Below, piece after piece: positions 7,674 through 16,745 of a stretch of DNA of 64,000 bases (positions are counted from its first letter, which is position 1; each line of letters begins with the position of its first letter). The notes under the pieces were generated by a model that did not search any database, was not told where the DNA came from, and saw only the letters and a program-made list of their open reading frames with translations. Source of the DNA: a bacterium. GTDB lineage: Bacteria > Armatimonadota > Fimbriimonadia > Fimbriimonadales > Fimbriimonadaceae. Where the stretch lies: the NCBI GenBank assembly GCA_027485645.1, contig JAIXQR010000001.1, positions 613,632-677,631 on the forward strand, given 5' to 3'. Position numbers and translations under genes: made by a program.

Positions 7674-10600
7674 ACTTAACAAAAACCGCCATTCAGCGCC
7701 CGATCTTGATCTTGATGATCATGATCGGGGTGATCGCCATGGGGCTTCTCGGCTACCAAGCGATGCGCAAAGAGCAGAATCCCGACGTTAGCTTCGGCAC
7801 GTTGACGATTCTGACCGTCTATCCCGGCGCAAACCCGGACGAAGTTGCGACCCTGGTTTCGCGACCGATTGAAGAATCGGTCTCGGGTGTCAACGGCATC
7901 CGCGAAGTTACGAGTACTTCGGTCGAAGGGCGCTCGGTTGTTATCATTCAGCTCGAACTCACCACTGACGTGGATGCTGCGCTGAACGAAGTGCGATCAA
8001 AGGTTGACTCGGTCCAGAACCAGCTTCCGGATAGTGTGGAGAAGCCGACAATCTCGAAGGTTGACACGTCCTCCACGCCGATCTTGTACTACGCTCTGTC
8101 GGCTACCGGGCTAAACGGCCGCGACCTGCGAACCCTTGTCGACGACAAGTTGAAGGACCGGTTTGCCCGAATTGCGGGCGTTGCTGAAGTTGGAGTCCAG
8201 GGCGGCGACGTCCGTGAATTCCAGGTTGAGATCAAGAAAGACCAACTGATCCGGTACGGCGTTGGGCTGCTCGAGGTTAAGAACGCGATTCAAGCGGCGA
8301 CCCTGAACATTCCGTCGGGCAAGATCATTACCGGCGAGCAAGAAGTTAGCGTTCGTGTTCCGGGTGAGTTCACGAGTATTAGCGAGCTCGAAGAGCTTCA
8401 GTTCTCAAAATCCGACCCAAACAACCCGATGGGCAAGGGACGGCTGATCCGACTGAAGGATGTCGCGACGATTCGTGACACCATCGCCGAGCGCTCGGCT
8501 TACTCCACCCTTGATGGTGCGGACACGATTGTTCTGGTTCTCCAGAAGGCCCGAGAAGGTAACGCGGTCGAAATCTCGAAAGCGTCAGCCGCCGTCATTG
8601 AGGGGCTTGAGAAAGAGTTCGAAGGCATAGGTCTGAAGTTTGTTAAGACCCAAGACCAAGCGATCAAGATTCAGGAAGGTCTCGATGACCTGAACCTGAC
8701 GCTGTACTTCAGCATCTTCTTGGTCAGCTTGATCGTTTACATCTTCCTTCACGACTTCCGCGGAACGATGATCGTTGCGCTCGCGATTCCGGTTTGTCTG
8801 TTCGCCACGTTCGCGGCGTACCGTATTGCCGGATTCACGATTAACAACCTGTCGATGCTCGCGCTATCGCTGGCAATCGCCGTTCTCGTTGACGACGCGA
8901 TCGTTGTTCTTGAGAACATCTATCGCCACTTGAAGATGGGTGAAGACCCTCGCGAAGCGGCGATCAACGGTCGTGCCGAAATCGGCGTGGCCGCTATCGC
9001 CATCACCTTGGCCGACGTTGTTGTGTTCTTGCCGCTCGCCTTTGTTGGAGGAATTGTCGGTCAGTTCTTCCGACCGCTGGCGCTCGGCTACGTCATGGCC
9101 GTTCTGTTCTCGCTGTTCGTGTCCTTTACTCTCACGCCGATGCTGGCTTCGCGCTGGTACAAGGCGGGCGAGGATCTGGAGCACCCACGTGGACGGTTCG
9201 CTCAAGGTTTCGACCGATGGTTTGCGTCGTTCGAGCGCGGATATCGCAAGGCCCTTAACTGGTCTTTGAATCACCGATGGCCCGTGTTCATCATGGGCAA
9301 CTTGGTTCTCGTCGCGGTCTTTGTGTTGATCGCAGGTAGCAACCAGCCGGATGACAAAGCTGCTCTGATGACCGGTTTGCCGATCATGATCGTGTCTTGG
9401 TTCGTCGGGCTGTTCGTCTACATGATCTCCGCATTCAAGCGGGTCTACGCTGGCGTCGGAGCGATGGCCATTTGTGGCAGCTACGCGGTTGGGTCAGTTG
9501 CTGCGATTGTCATCGGAGCGTCAACCAAGGGTGCAGTTCCTGTTCCGGGACTTGCATTCGGTTTGGGCACGATCATCGCCGCTGCTGCGGGCGCGTTCAT
9601 GCAGAAGTCCGGGCCACACAAGAGCTACAAGCTCGCCCCTTCCAACTTCCTCTGGGTCGGTCTTGCTTACGGCGTGATCTTCCCGATCGCTTCCTTTGGC
9701 GGATTCTACATCGGCCAGTGGAAAGCTGAACCTCTGTTCAAGTTCTCTTTCTTCCCCTCGTCGGACACTGGCTCATTGAACGTCAATATTCAGTTGCCGC
9801 CGGGCCGAAGTTTGGAGGCGACAGAGCGAGTCGTTGCTTTGGTTGAGGAGCGCATCAAGGGAATTCCCGAAGTCGAGTACATGCTTGCAACGGTGGGTTC
9901 GCAAGGCGTCAGCCAGTTCCAGGCCGGAACGCAAGGCGGAAACTACGCCCAGGTCGTTGTTTCGCTCCACGAGAAGAAATCGATCCTAGACACGCTCGCC
10001 TTCTGGGTGAAGCATGAAGAGCAGCTGCGAGATCGGTCCACCGACCAGGTTTCGGCAGAGATTATTCAGAAGATCGGGCGAATCTCGGGGGCAGAAATCC
10101 GGGTCGCGCAGTCGGACGGATTTGGCGCCGGTTCCGCGATTCAGATGTCATTCTCGGGCAACAACCGAAACGAGATTCTGGACGTTGTTTCGAAGATCAA
10201 GCGTGGTTTGCAAGGTGGAGCGATTGCCGGTGTCATCAACCCGGATATCTCTTCGAAGCCAGGAAAGCCTGAGCTTCGCGCCGAGCCAGACCGCACGCGC
10301 TTGGCCGATTCCGGCATGACGGTCAGCGATCTTGCTTCCGTGCTTCGAATTGCCTACACGGGCGACGATACGGTCAAGTACCGAGAAGCAGGTCGCGAGT
10401 ACGCGATTCGCACGATGTTGGACTTGGAGGATCGAAACGATCCGAACACGATCAACTCGATCCCGGTGAAGTTCACCCAGGGTGAGCCGATCTACGTGAG
10501 CGGAGTGGCGAACCTTATTCCGGGCACCGGAACGGACAAGATTGAGCGACGAAACCGCGCGGAAGAAATCCGCGTTACGGCGGACCTTCTTCCGGGCTTT

Positions 10601-11308
10601 GCCGCGGGAACGGTCCAGTCGCAGATCAACGCTTGGATGGCGAAAGAGAAGCTGATTCCTTCAACGGTTACGCTTCGAGCCCTCGGACAGGCAGAGTCTC
10701 AGAACCGAGAATCGGCCGCGCTCCTCGGAGCTTTGCTCCTTGGTCTGGTGCTGGTCTACATGGTTTTGGCCTCGTTGTACGAGAACCTGCTGTATCCGTT
10801 CATCATTCAGATCGCTCAGCCTCAGGCGTTTGTTGGTGCGCTCGTCGCGCTGATGATTTTCAACAAGCAGTTCAGCCTTATCGGCTTTATCGGCTTGTTG
10901 ACGTTGATCGGCCTCGTGGGTAAGAACGCGATTCTGCTGGTCGACTATACGAACACCTTGCGTGGTCGTGGACGGCAGCGAGAGGACGCAATCCTTGAGG
11001 CGGGTCCGACCCGACTTCGACCGATCATGATGACCTCCCTGGCCCTGGTCCTCGGCTTGTTGCCGACGGCGCTGGCGGTTGGCCGAGGTTCGGAGTTCCG
11101 CGAATCGCTGGGCTACGTGATCATCGGTGGCGTTACGCTCTCCACGTTCTTGACCCTCCTCGTCATTCCGTGTTCGTACACGATCTTCGACGACTGGTCG
11201 AACTGGATTGGCAGATTGCGCGGACGACGAAACGAGTTCGACACGGATCCGACGACAGATGGAGTCGGTTCCGAGCCAAGTTCGCCCGAAACATCACCGG
11301 TAGCCTGA
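7670..11308 (+). CDS. HAE-1-type RND efflux pump with extra central membrane segment
   Basis: The inner-membrane proton-driven pump, 1212 residues against about 1040 for AcrB. The proton-relay motif VDDAIVVLENI places Asp408 and Asp409 in TM4, as in AcrB, and the pore-domain phrases YPGANPDEVATLVSRPIEE and LPPGRSLEATERVV are normal for multidrug (HAE-1) rather than metal RND pumps. The notable difference is between TM7 (about residues 543-557) and the second periplasmic domain (FFPSSDTG at about 694). Normally these adjoin; here about 130 residues carrying roughly four further hydrophobic helices intervene. The start is GTG in a GTGA overlap with the fusion protein. Substrate cannot be told from sequence. 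Confidence 0.93.
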   Translation: MNLTKTAIQRPILILMIMIGVIAMGLLGYQAMRKEQNPDVSFGTLTILTVYPGANPDEVATLVSRPIEESVSGVNGIREVTSTSVEGRSVVIIQLELTTDVDAALNEVRSKVDSVQNQLPDSVEKPTISKVDTSSTPILYYALSATGLNGRDLRTLVDDKLKDRFARIAGVAEVGVQGGDVREFQVEIKKDQLIRYGVGLLEVKNAIQAATLNIPSGKIITGEQEVSVRVPGEFTSISELEELQFSKSDPNNPMGKGRLIRLKDVATIRDTIAERSAYSTLDGADTIVLVLQKAREGNAVEISKASAAVIEGLEKEFEGIGLKFVKTQDQAIKIQEGLDDLNLTLYFSIFLVSLIVYIFLHDFRGTMIVALAIPVCLFATFAAYRIAGFTINNLSMLALSLAIAVLVDDAIVVLENIYRHLKMGEDPREAAINGRAEIGVAAIAITLADVVVFLPLAFVGGIVGQFFRPLALGYVMAVLFSLFVSFTLTPMLASRWYKAGEDLEHPRGRFAQGFDRWFASFERGYRKALNWSLNHRWPVFIMGNLVLVAVFVLIAGSNQPDDKAALMTGLPIMIVSWFVGLFVYMISAFKRVYAGVGAMAICGSYAVGSVAAIVIGASTKGAVPVPGLAFGLGTIIAAAAGAFMQKSGPHKSYKLAPSNFLWVGLAYGVIFPIASFGGFYIGQWKAEPLFKFSFFPSSDTGSLNVNIQLPPGRSLEATERVVALVEERIKGIPEVEYMLATVGSQGVSQFQAGTQGGNYAQVVVSLHEKKSILDTLAFWVKHEEQLRDRSTDQVSAEIIQKIGRISGAEIRVAQSDGFGAGSAIQMSFSGNNRNEILDVVSKIKRGLQGGAIAGVINPDISSKPGKPELRAEPDRTRLADSGMTVSDLASVLRIAYTGDDTVKYREAGREYAIRTMLDLEDRNDPNTINSIPVKFTQGEPIYVSGVANLIPGTGTDKIERRNRAEEIRVTADLLPGFAAGTVQSQINAWMAKEKLIPSTVTLRALGQAESQNRESAALLGALLLGLVLVYMVLASLYENLLYPFIIQIAQPQAFVGALVALMIFNKQFSLIGFIGLLTLIGLVGKNAILLVDYTNTLRGRGRQREDAILEAGPTRLRPIMMTSLALVLGLLPTALAVGRGSEFRESLGYVIIGGVTLSTFLTLLVIPCSYTIFDDWSNWIGRLRGRRNEFDTDPTTDGVGSEPSSPETSPVA

Positions 11309-11329
11309 ATCCACCGGTAAAGTGAATAC

Positions 11330-13249
11330 ATGAAACCGTTAGGTTCCTTTCGCGAGGTCCTAACGGTTCTTGTGTTTTTGGCTGGTGGCATAAGCTATTT
11401 GCCGAACTTGAGCTGGCTGGCTTGGGTGGCTTTAGCCGTTGGTTTGCCATTCCTGATCAAGCGCACATTTGAGAGCTTGCGCCAGGGTGATTTGGACGTT
11501 GACTTCCTGATGCTGCTCGCGGCGGTCGGCGCGGCGGTGGTCAATCAGCCCGGCGACGCGGCAATCCTGCTTTTCCTCTTTAACCTTTCCAGCGTGATGG
11601 AAGAGCGAGCGATGAGCCGCACAAAAGACGCTATTTCTTCGCTCGTCAAACTTCGTCCCAGCGAAGCCATTTTGGTTCGAGACGGCGCAGACAAAACCGT
11701 CCCCGTAGAGTCACTCGCCGTTGGTGACATTGTTCGCGTTCCCAGTTTCACTTCGGTTCCGGTAGACGGCACGGTTGTCGAAGGGCTCAGTTCGGTGAAC
11801 CAGGCGTCGATTACTGGTGAATCGGTCCCGGTCTCCGTCGAGAAGGGCACCAATGTCATCGGCGGGACTCAAAACCTCGATGGACCTCTTCTGATCTCAG
11901 TTCGGACGGTGGTCGGTGATAGCACCCTGGACCGGATTGTAGCGCTGGTACAAGAGGCGCAGACGAACAAGGCGTCGGGAGAGCGCATCAGCCAGTGGTT
12001 TGGACAGCGGTACACCTGGTTCGTCCTTGTGGCATTCGCGATCTCGCTGGCGGTCCGATTGTTTGTTCTGAATCAGCCGCTGATGGCTGCCACCTACACG
12101 TCGGTGGTGCTGTTGGTCGCCTTGAGCCCATGCGCCTTAGTGATCTCGACGCCTGCGACGACCCTGAGTGCGTTGGCTTGGGCGGCGCGAAATGGGTTGC
12201 TGATTCGAGGGGGAGAGTTTATCGAGCGGTCCGGTGAGGTCAATGCGGTTGCGTTCGATAAGACCGGCACGGTGACCAGTGGTCGGCCGAAACTTCGGTG
12301 CGTTTGCGTTTGTAGCCACGATGAAGGGGACAGCGCGACGGAGGACCAGTGCTACTCGGGAGCGGGCGAGCCAAGCGCTCGAGTTCGCGAGGTCGTCGCT
12401 CTTGCGGCTGCTCTGGAAAAATATGCCGCGCATCCGATGGCAGAGGCCATTCGTCGAGCGGCGGTCCAATGGCCCGAACCGGAGCCGACGGTTTCGGATC
12501 ACCGGGTGATTCCGGGACTCGGGATCGAAGGAGTTACGGCAAGCGGCCCGATTCGACTCGGCCAAATTCGTCTCTGGGAAGAGGCCAACGTGCAAGTTCC
12601 GGCCTACGTGCAGAGTCACGTGACGGAGTGGCAGGGCGAGGGCCTTGGCATCGTCGTGATGGACTCTCCGCTTGGGTTTGCGGTGCTTGCCTTCGAAGAT
12701 GAAATGCGCCCCGAGACGCCCGCAGTCCTTGAACAACTGCGATCAATGGGGGTTAAGCACTTGGCCATGCTAAGCGGCGACTCGCCAGCGGCGGTTTCTC
12801 GACTTGCCGGAATGCTTAAGCTGGACGAGGTCCAGGGTGGTTTGATGCCAGGGCAGAAGTCCGGTCGAATTGCGGAACTCGGCAAGGAGCATCGCGTGAT
12901 GATGGTCGGCGATGGCGTGAACGACGGCCCCGCGCTTTCGGCGGCCTATGTCGGCGTCGCCATGGGCGGGCTCGGATCGGATGTCGCCCTTAACTCGGCC
13001 GACGTCGTGCTCATGCGCGATCGGCTTGATGCTTTGCCCGAACTGATTGAGCTCGGGCGCAAGACGCGCAGAACGATCACCGCGAATCTTGTCTTCGCGG
13101 GTGGCGTCATCGTGGCGCTGACCGTGAGTTCGTTTATCATCCGGCTACCGCTGCCCGTCGCGGTGATCGGGCACGAGGGCAGCACGGTGTTAGTGATTCT
13201 CAACGGACTCCGCTTGCTGCGGGGGCCGGGGCTCAGTCCTCGAAAGTAA
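11330..13249 (+). CDS. P1B-4-type metal-exporting ATPase (Co/Fe class)
   Basis: A 639-residue P-type ATPase with no N-terminal HMA domain. Signatures: actuator TGES, SPC in the transport helix (Ser266-Pro267-Cys268), the phosphorylated Asp310 in DKTGT, AAHPMAEAI for the HP locus, GDGVNDGPALSAA, and HEGST (615-619) in the last helices. SPC with HEG(G/S)T defines the P1B-4 class, whose members (CoaT, CtpD, PfeT, FrvA) export cobalt or ferrous iron. The nucleotide-binding domain starts with a cysteine-rich insert (about residues 323-345, including CVCVC) that I do not recall from the family. It begins 21 bases after the RND gene on the same strand, so it is probably in the same transcript. Confidence 0.9.
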   Translation: MKPLGSFREVLTVLVFLAGGISYLPNLSWLAWVALAVGLPFLIKRTFESLRQGDLDVDFLMLLAAVGAAVVNQPGDAAILLFLFNLSSVMEERAMSRTKDAISSLVKLRPSEAILVRDGADKTVPVESLAVGDIVRVPSFTSVPVDGTVVEGLSSVNQASITGESVPVSVEKGTNVIGGTQNLDGPLLISVRTVVGDSTLDRIVALVQEAQTNKASGERISQWFGQRYTWFVLVAFAISLAVRLFVLNQPLMAATYTSVVLLVALSPCALVISTPATTLSALAWAARNGLLIRGGEFIERSGEVNAVAFDKTGTVTSGRPKLRCVCVCSHDEGDSATEDQCYSGAGEPSARVREVVALAAALEKYAAHPMAEAIRRAAVQWPEPEPTVSDHRVIPGLGIEGVTASGPIRLGQIRLWEEANVQVPAYVQSHVTEWQGEGLGIVVMDSPLGFAVLAFEDEMRPETPAVLEQLRSMGVKHLAMLSGDSPAAVSRLAGMLKLDEVQGGLMPGQKSGRIAELGKEHRVMMVGDGVNDGPALSAAYVGVAMGGLGSDVALNSADVVLMRDRLDALPELIELGRKTRRTITANLVFAGGVIVALTVSSFIIRLPLPVAVIGHEGSTVLVILNGLRLLRGPGLSPRK

Positions 13250-13907
13250 GTTCGAGGACCGGTCGCGCGGCTTCTCGCTCGGCGTCTTTCGAGAAGATTT
13301 TGTAGGTCTGACGATTCTCGTCCATGCTCAATTTCGTGGTGAGAACCAGCGAGAGCGGTCCGCCAACTCGACCGGCGAGGTACTTCGCGAAGTTGCCTTT
13401 GCCAGCTAAGAGATCGATCTCGATTTTGAACTCGGCATCGGGGGCAGTGAACTTGGGTGCGGTCGCGCCGAAGAGACTGGTTTCTTTAGCATCGAGCTTG
13501 AGCTTGAAAAGCGATTCGTAGGTCCAACCTTTCTCCTTGAACTCACCTTCGACGGCGCGAACTTCGAGCGGAGTTTTGGACGCGCCTTCGACGGTGAAAG
13601 AAGGATTCGCGATGTGAGTTACGATCAGCTTGGCAGCGGTGAGCTTCTTGCCGGCGGGAACCTTGACGGTGTTGAACTGCAGGAGGCTGTATGAGAACGA
13701 CTCGGTGTCGGACGCTGATTCTGCGACGGCCATGCCGCCGACTCCCCACACTCGCAGGTAGGCGTCGCGCTGCGGGTCCGTCGCGTGCGGATAGGCCCAA
13801 ATGTCATCGGTCGGGGTTAGGGTCACGACGTTTGCGAACATCAAAGAGAGCGATGCAACCAGCACGGTTGTAGTTTGGCAAGTTTTGTCCGGTAGGGAGT
13901 ACGGCAC
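13233..13907 (-). CDS. Secreted DNRLRE-like beta-sandwich protein
   Basis: A 224-residue protein with an N-terminal hydrophobic segment (about residues 14-28) that fits a signal peptide. The body resembles DNRLRE/carbohydrate-binding-like modules: an early AYLRVWG, then SYSLLQFNTVKVPAGKKLTAAKLI, where a line of text on bodies of structured rods is typical, and a closing RPVLELTFED. Such modules occur on exported proteins; no catalytic residues are evident. The start is GTG 13907. Its 3' end overlaps the ATPase by 17 bases in convergent orientation. It diverges from mutS2 with 46 bases between starts. The domain name is a tentative match by pattern. Confidence 0.6.
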   Translation of the reverse strand: MPYSLPDKTCQTTTVLVASLSLMFANVVTLTPTDDIWAYPHATDPQRDAYLRVWGVGGMAVAESASDTESFSYSLLQFNTVKVPAGKKLTAAKLIVTHIANPSFTVEGASKTPLEVRAVEGEFKEKGWTYESLFKLKLDAKETSLFGATAPKFTAPDAEFKIEIDLLAGKGNFAKYLAGRVGGPLSLVLTTKLSMDENRQTYKIFSKDAEREAARPVLELTFED

Positions 13908-13953
13908 ATTCGGTGTTCGATTGCCTGCTTTGACGACACAATGATCTTGGTCG

Positions 13954-16293
13954 ATGATTCATGCCCTGAAGGTTCTTGAATACGGCGCAATCCTAGCGGA
14001 GCTCGCTCGGCATTGCGAAACAGAAATTGGCGCAGCTCAAGCGGTGGAGCTGAAGCCTAGCTTCGACGCGTCAACGGTTTTCGAGCGCCAGCAGAAGACG
14101 ACCGATGCCGTTACCGCGCTCGAACGACACTCGCCGCCCGGACTCTCGGCGGTTCGAGATTTGCGCAGTCCATTGAAGCGGGCTGAGAAGGGCGGTGTTT
14201 TGGGTGGGGAAGAGCTGTTTCGAATCGGCGAGTGCTTAGGCGCACTTCGCGCGATGAAGGAGTTCCTCTCCAATCGGCAAGAGGACATGCCGGCATTGCA
14301 TCCATACGCTTTTGCTTTGCACGCCGCGCCATCGCTGGAAGCGCGGTTGTTAGACGTGCTTGAGCCGGGCGGCACCCTGCGAGACCATGCCTCGCCGGAA
14401 CTGGCGACCTTGCGCCGTCGAAGAGCCGGTACGGCAACGCGAATTGTCGAGACGATCCAGAAGTACACGATGGGTCGATTCCGCGATCTTCTAAGCGACC
14501 CAATTTATACAACTCGAGATGGCCGTTATGTTGTGCCGTTGAAGGCCGAGAATCGCGGAAAGATCCGGGGCATCGTCCACGACACGAGCGCCAGTGGGCA
14601 GACGATCTTTCTCGAGCCCGACGAAGTTGTCCAATTGGGCAACACGCTGCGGGAAGCCGAGGCTTTGGCGCGAGCCGAAGAATTCCGAATCTTGACCGCG
14701 CTGAGTGAGTGGGTCGGCAAAGAAGCGCTTGCGACTTCCGGAGCGATCGAGGCAGCGGCACAGATCGATCTTGCTTTTGCCAGCGCCCGATATGGGTTTG
14801 CGATCCGCGGCGTGCTGCCGATGATGTCGAGCGGACCCGCGAACATTCAGATTTTGCACGGCAAGCATCCTTTGCTAGATCCGGTGAAGGCGGTACCGCT
14901 CGACATCACGCTACAGCCCGGCAAGAGCGTTCTGATCACCGGTCCAAACACGGGCGGAAAGACGGTTGCGATTAAATGTGTCGGGCTGTTTGTCGCGATG
15001 GCGCAGACGGGCCTTATGCCACCGGCGCTGGAGGTTCGGCTGTCGCCGTTTTGTCAGATCTGGGCAGACATTGGCGATGAGCAAAGCCTGGAGCAGTCGC
15101 TTTCAACTTTCTCGGGGCACATCAAAAACGTTGGGAAAGCGGTTCGCGAACTCAAACCCGGCGGGCTCGTGTTGCTCGACGAAATTGGGGCGGGCACGGA
15201 CCCAGCAGAGGGTGCGGCGCTTGCGGCGGCGATTCTGCGGGCCCTTCACGAGAAAGGGGCCGCCATCTTGGCTAGCACGCACTATGGAGAGCTGAAGGCG
15301 TTTGCCTATAACACGGAAGGCTTCCAGAACGCGGCGATGGAGTTTGACGAGAAGTCGCTCAAGCCGACGTACCGACTTTTGGTTGGCGCGCCGGGGGCGA
15401 GCCATGCGCTGAAGATTGCCGAACGATACGGGATCGATCCAACGATCGTTGAGCAGGCTCGAGAAGAGCTCGGAACCCAGGCACAAGACCTGGCCAAGAT
15501 GCTTGAGCAACTCTCGCAGGCTCAGAAGCTTGCTCGAATTGCCCAAGGCGAAGCCGACCGGAAGCTGAATGAGCTTCGGGCTGCGGAGAAGGTGGCCGAT
15601 CAGAAGCTACGCGAAGCCGAGGACATTCGAAAGAAGGCCCACGCGAACGCGAACGAGGTCATTGAGATTGCCCTCCGAGAAATTCGCTTGGAAGCCAACC
15701 GGCTGTTCGACGAGCTGAAGGCAAAGCCGGGCGACACCAAGACCAGCGAAAGCGTTCGTCGCGGACTAAAGGAGCTCGACGAAGTTGGCAAGGACTTTGC
15801 CAAAGAATTTCGTGCGGGAGCCACGTCGTCTCGCTCCAGTGCGCCGGATCAGATTCAAAAGGGTGATTCGGTCAGCGTCACTGGCTTTGGTCAGAAGGGA
15901 GTCGTGCTTGAGGCGCCACGAGGTGGGCAGGTGATGGTGCAAGTTGGAATGATGAAGCTGTCAGTTCCGATCGAACGGCTTCAGAAAACTTCGGCCAACC
16001 CGGTTGGTTCGCGTCGCACGATTGAAATGCGACTGCAAAAGGCGATCAACTCGACATTGGAGCTTGATCTGCGGCACCTTCGGGCCGAGGAAGCGCTTCC
16101 GCGCCTAGAACGATTTATCGATGACGCGCTGCTTGCGGGAACCTCGAACTTACGCATCGTTCATGGGAAAGGAGAGGGCATCTTGCGAAAGGTGACCCAG
16201 GAAGCCCTGAAAAAGCATCCCGAGGTAGTGTCCTATCGCGATGGCGAACCGAGTGAGGGCGGTCAAGGAGTGACGATTGTCCATTTCGAGTGA
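13954..16293 (+). CDS. mutS2: Endonuclease MutS2 with Smr domain
   Basis: MutS2 acts on recombination intermediates and, in some bacteria, on collided ribosomes; it is not a mismatch-repair protein. The 779-residue sequence shows the MutS core helices, Walker A GPNTGGKT (about residues 330-337), Walker B with LLDEIGAGTDPAEG, ASTHYGELK, a long charged coiled coil (about 510-620), a KOW-like segment (GDSVSVTGFGQKGVVLE) and a C-terminal Smr domain with LDLRHLRAEEAL and HGKGEGILR. All parts are intact. Its stop lies 17 bases inside the start of cdd, so the two are probably co-expressed. Confidence 0.96.
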   Translation: MIHALKVLEYGAILAELARHCETEIGAAQAVELKPSFDASTVFERQQKTTDAVTALERHSPPGLSAVRDLRSPLKRAEKGGVLGGEELFRIGECLGALRAMKEFLSNRQEDMPALHPYAFALHAAPSLEARLLDVLEPGGTLRDHASPELATLRRRRAGTATRIVETIQKYTMGRFRDLLSDPIYTTRDGRYVVPLKAENRGKIRGIVHDTSASGQTIFLEPDEVVQLGNTLREAEALARAEEFRILTALSEWVGKEALATSGAIEAAAQIDLAFASARYGFAIRGVLPMMSSGPANIQILHGKHPLLDPVKAVPLDITLQPGKSVLITGPNTGGKTVAIKCVGLFVAMAQTGLMPPALEVRLSPFCQIWADIGDEQSLEQSLSTFSGHIKNVGKAVRELKPGGLVLLDEIGAGTDPAEGAALAAAILRALHEKGAAILASTHYGELKAFAYNTEGFQNAAMEFDEKSLKPTYRLLVGAPGASHALKIAERYGIDPTIVEQAREELGTQAQDLAKMLEQLSQAQKLARIAQGEADRKLNELRAAEKVADQKLREAEDIRKKAHANANEVIEIALREIRLEANRLFDELKAKPGDTKTSESVRRGLKELDEVGKDFAKEFRAGATSSRSSAPDQIQKGDSVSVTGFGQKGVVLEAPRGGQVMVQVGMMKLSVPIERLQKTSANPVGSRRTIEMRLQKAINSTLELDLRHLRAEEALPRLERFIDDALLAGTSNLRIVHGKGEGILRKVTQEALKKHPEVVSYRDGEPSEGGQGVTIVHFE

Positions 16294-16690
16294 CGAAATT
16301 CTGGTTACCAAAGCCAAAGCGGTTCGAGATCACGCTTACGCACCGTACAGCGGCTACTTGGTTGGGGCGGCCCTTCGAGCCACGGATGGCGACATTTTCA
16401 CCGGGGCAAACGTGGAGAACCTTTCGTTTGGCTTGACGATTTGCGCGGAACGAAGCGCGGTCGCGGCGATGGTTTCGGCAGGCAAAACCCGTTGGTCTGA
16501 GTTGGCGGTGGCCACAAAAGATGGTGGGACCCCTTGTGGCATGTGCCTGCAGACGTTGGTAGAGTTCGTTGAAGACCCGGCGAACTGCCGCATTTTGCTG
16601 TGCGGTTCAAGCGGAACGGTGACTGAGCATCGATTGATTGAACTGTTGCCGATGGGTTTTGCGTCGGATGCGGTAAGGCGCGTTGGCTAA
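16277..16690 (+). CDS. cdd: Cytidine deaminase
   Basis: A 137-residue zinc enzyme that deaminates cytidine and deoxycytidine in pyrimidine salvage. The substrate and zinc motifs are clear: APYSGYLVGAALR, GANVENLSFGLTICAERSA (zinc Cys and catalytic Glu), and TPCGMCLQ (the other two zinc Cys). This is the short tetrameric type. The start is TTG 16277, supported by a perfect AAGGAG at 16265-16270 six bases ahead; this places it inside the mutS2 coding end. Confidence 0.95.
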   Translation: MSISSDEILVTKAKAVRDHAYAPYSGYLVGAALRATDGDIFTGANVENLSFGLTICAERSAVAAMVSAGKTRWSELAVATKDGGTPCGMCLQTLVEFVEDPANCRILLCGSSGTVTEHRLIELLPMGFASDAVRRVG

Positions 16691-16699
16691 ACGCGAACC

Positions 16700-16729
16700 T
16701 TGAGAATTCTCTCGAATTCGAAGTTTAAG
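16700..16729 (+). promoter_or_regulatory. Candidate sigma-70 promoter for the first lipoprotein gene
   Basis: TTGAGA at 16700-16705 and TTTAAG at 16724-16729 are 18 bases apart, ending 16 bases before ATG 16746. The -10 is a weak match, so this is a tentative call. Confidence 0.3.
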
Positions 16730-16745
16730 TGGAACAGGAAACAGA

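Noticed and set aside
11294-11320. Direct repeat of ACCGGTA ahead of the metal ATPase as an operator
   Set aside because: The two copies are short, one lies inside the RND coding end, and no regulator of a known metal family is near; it could be chance.
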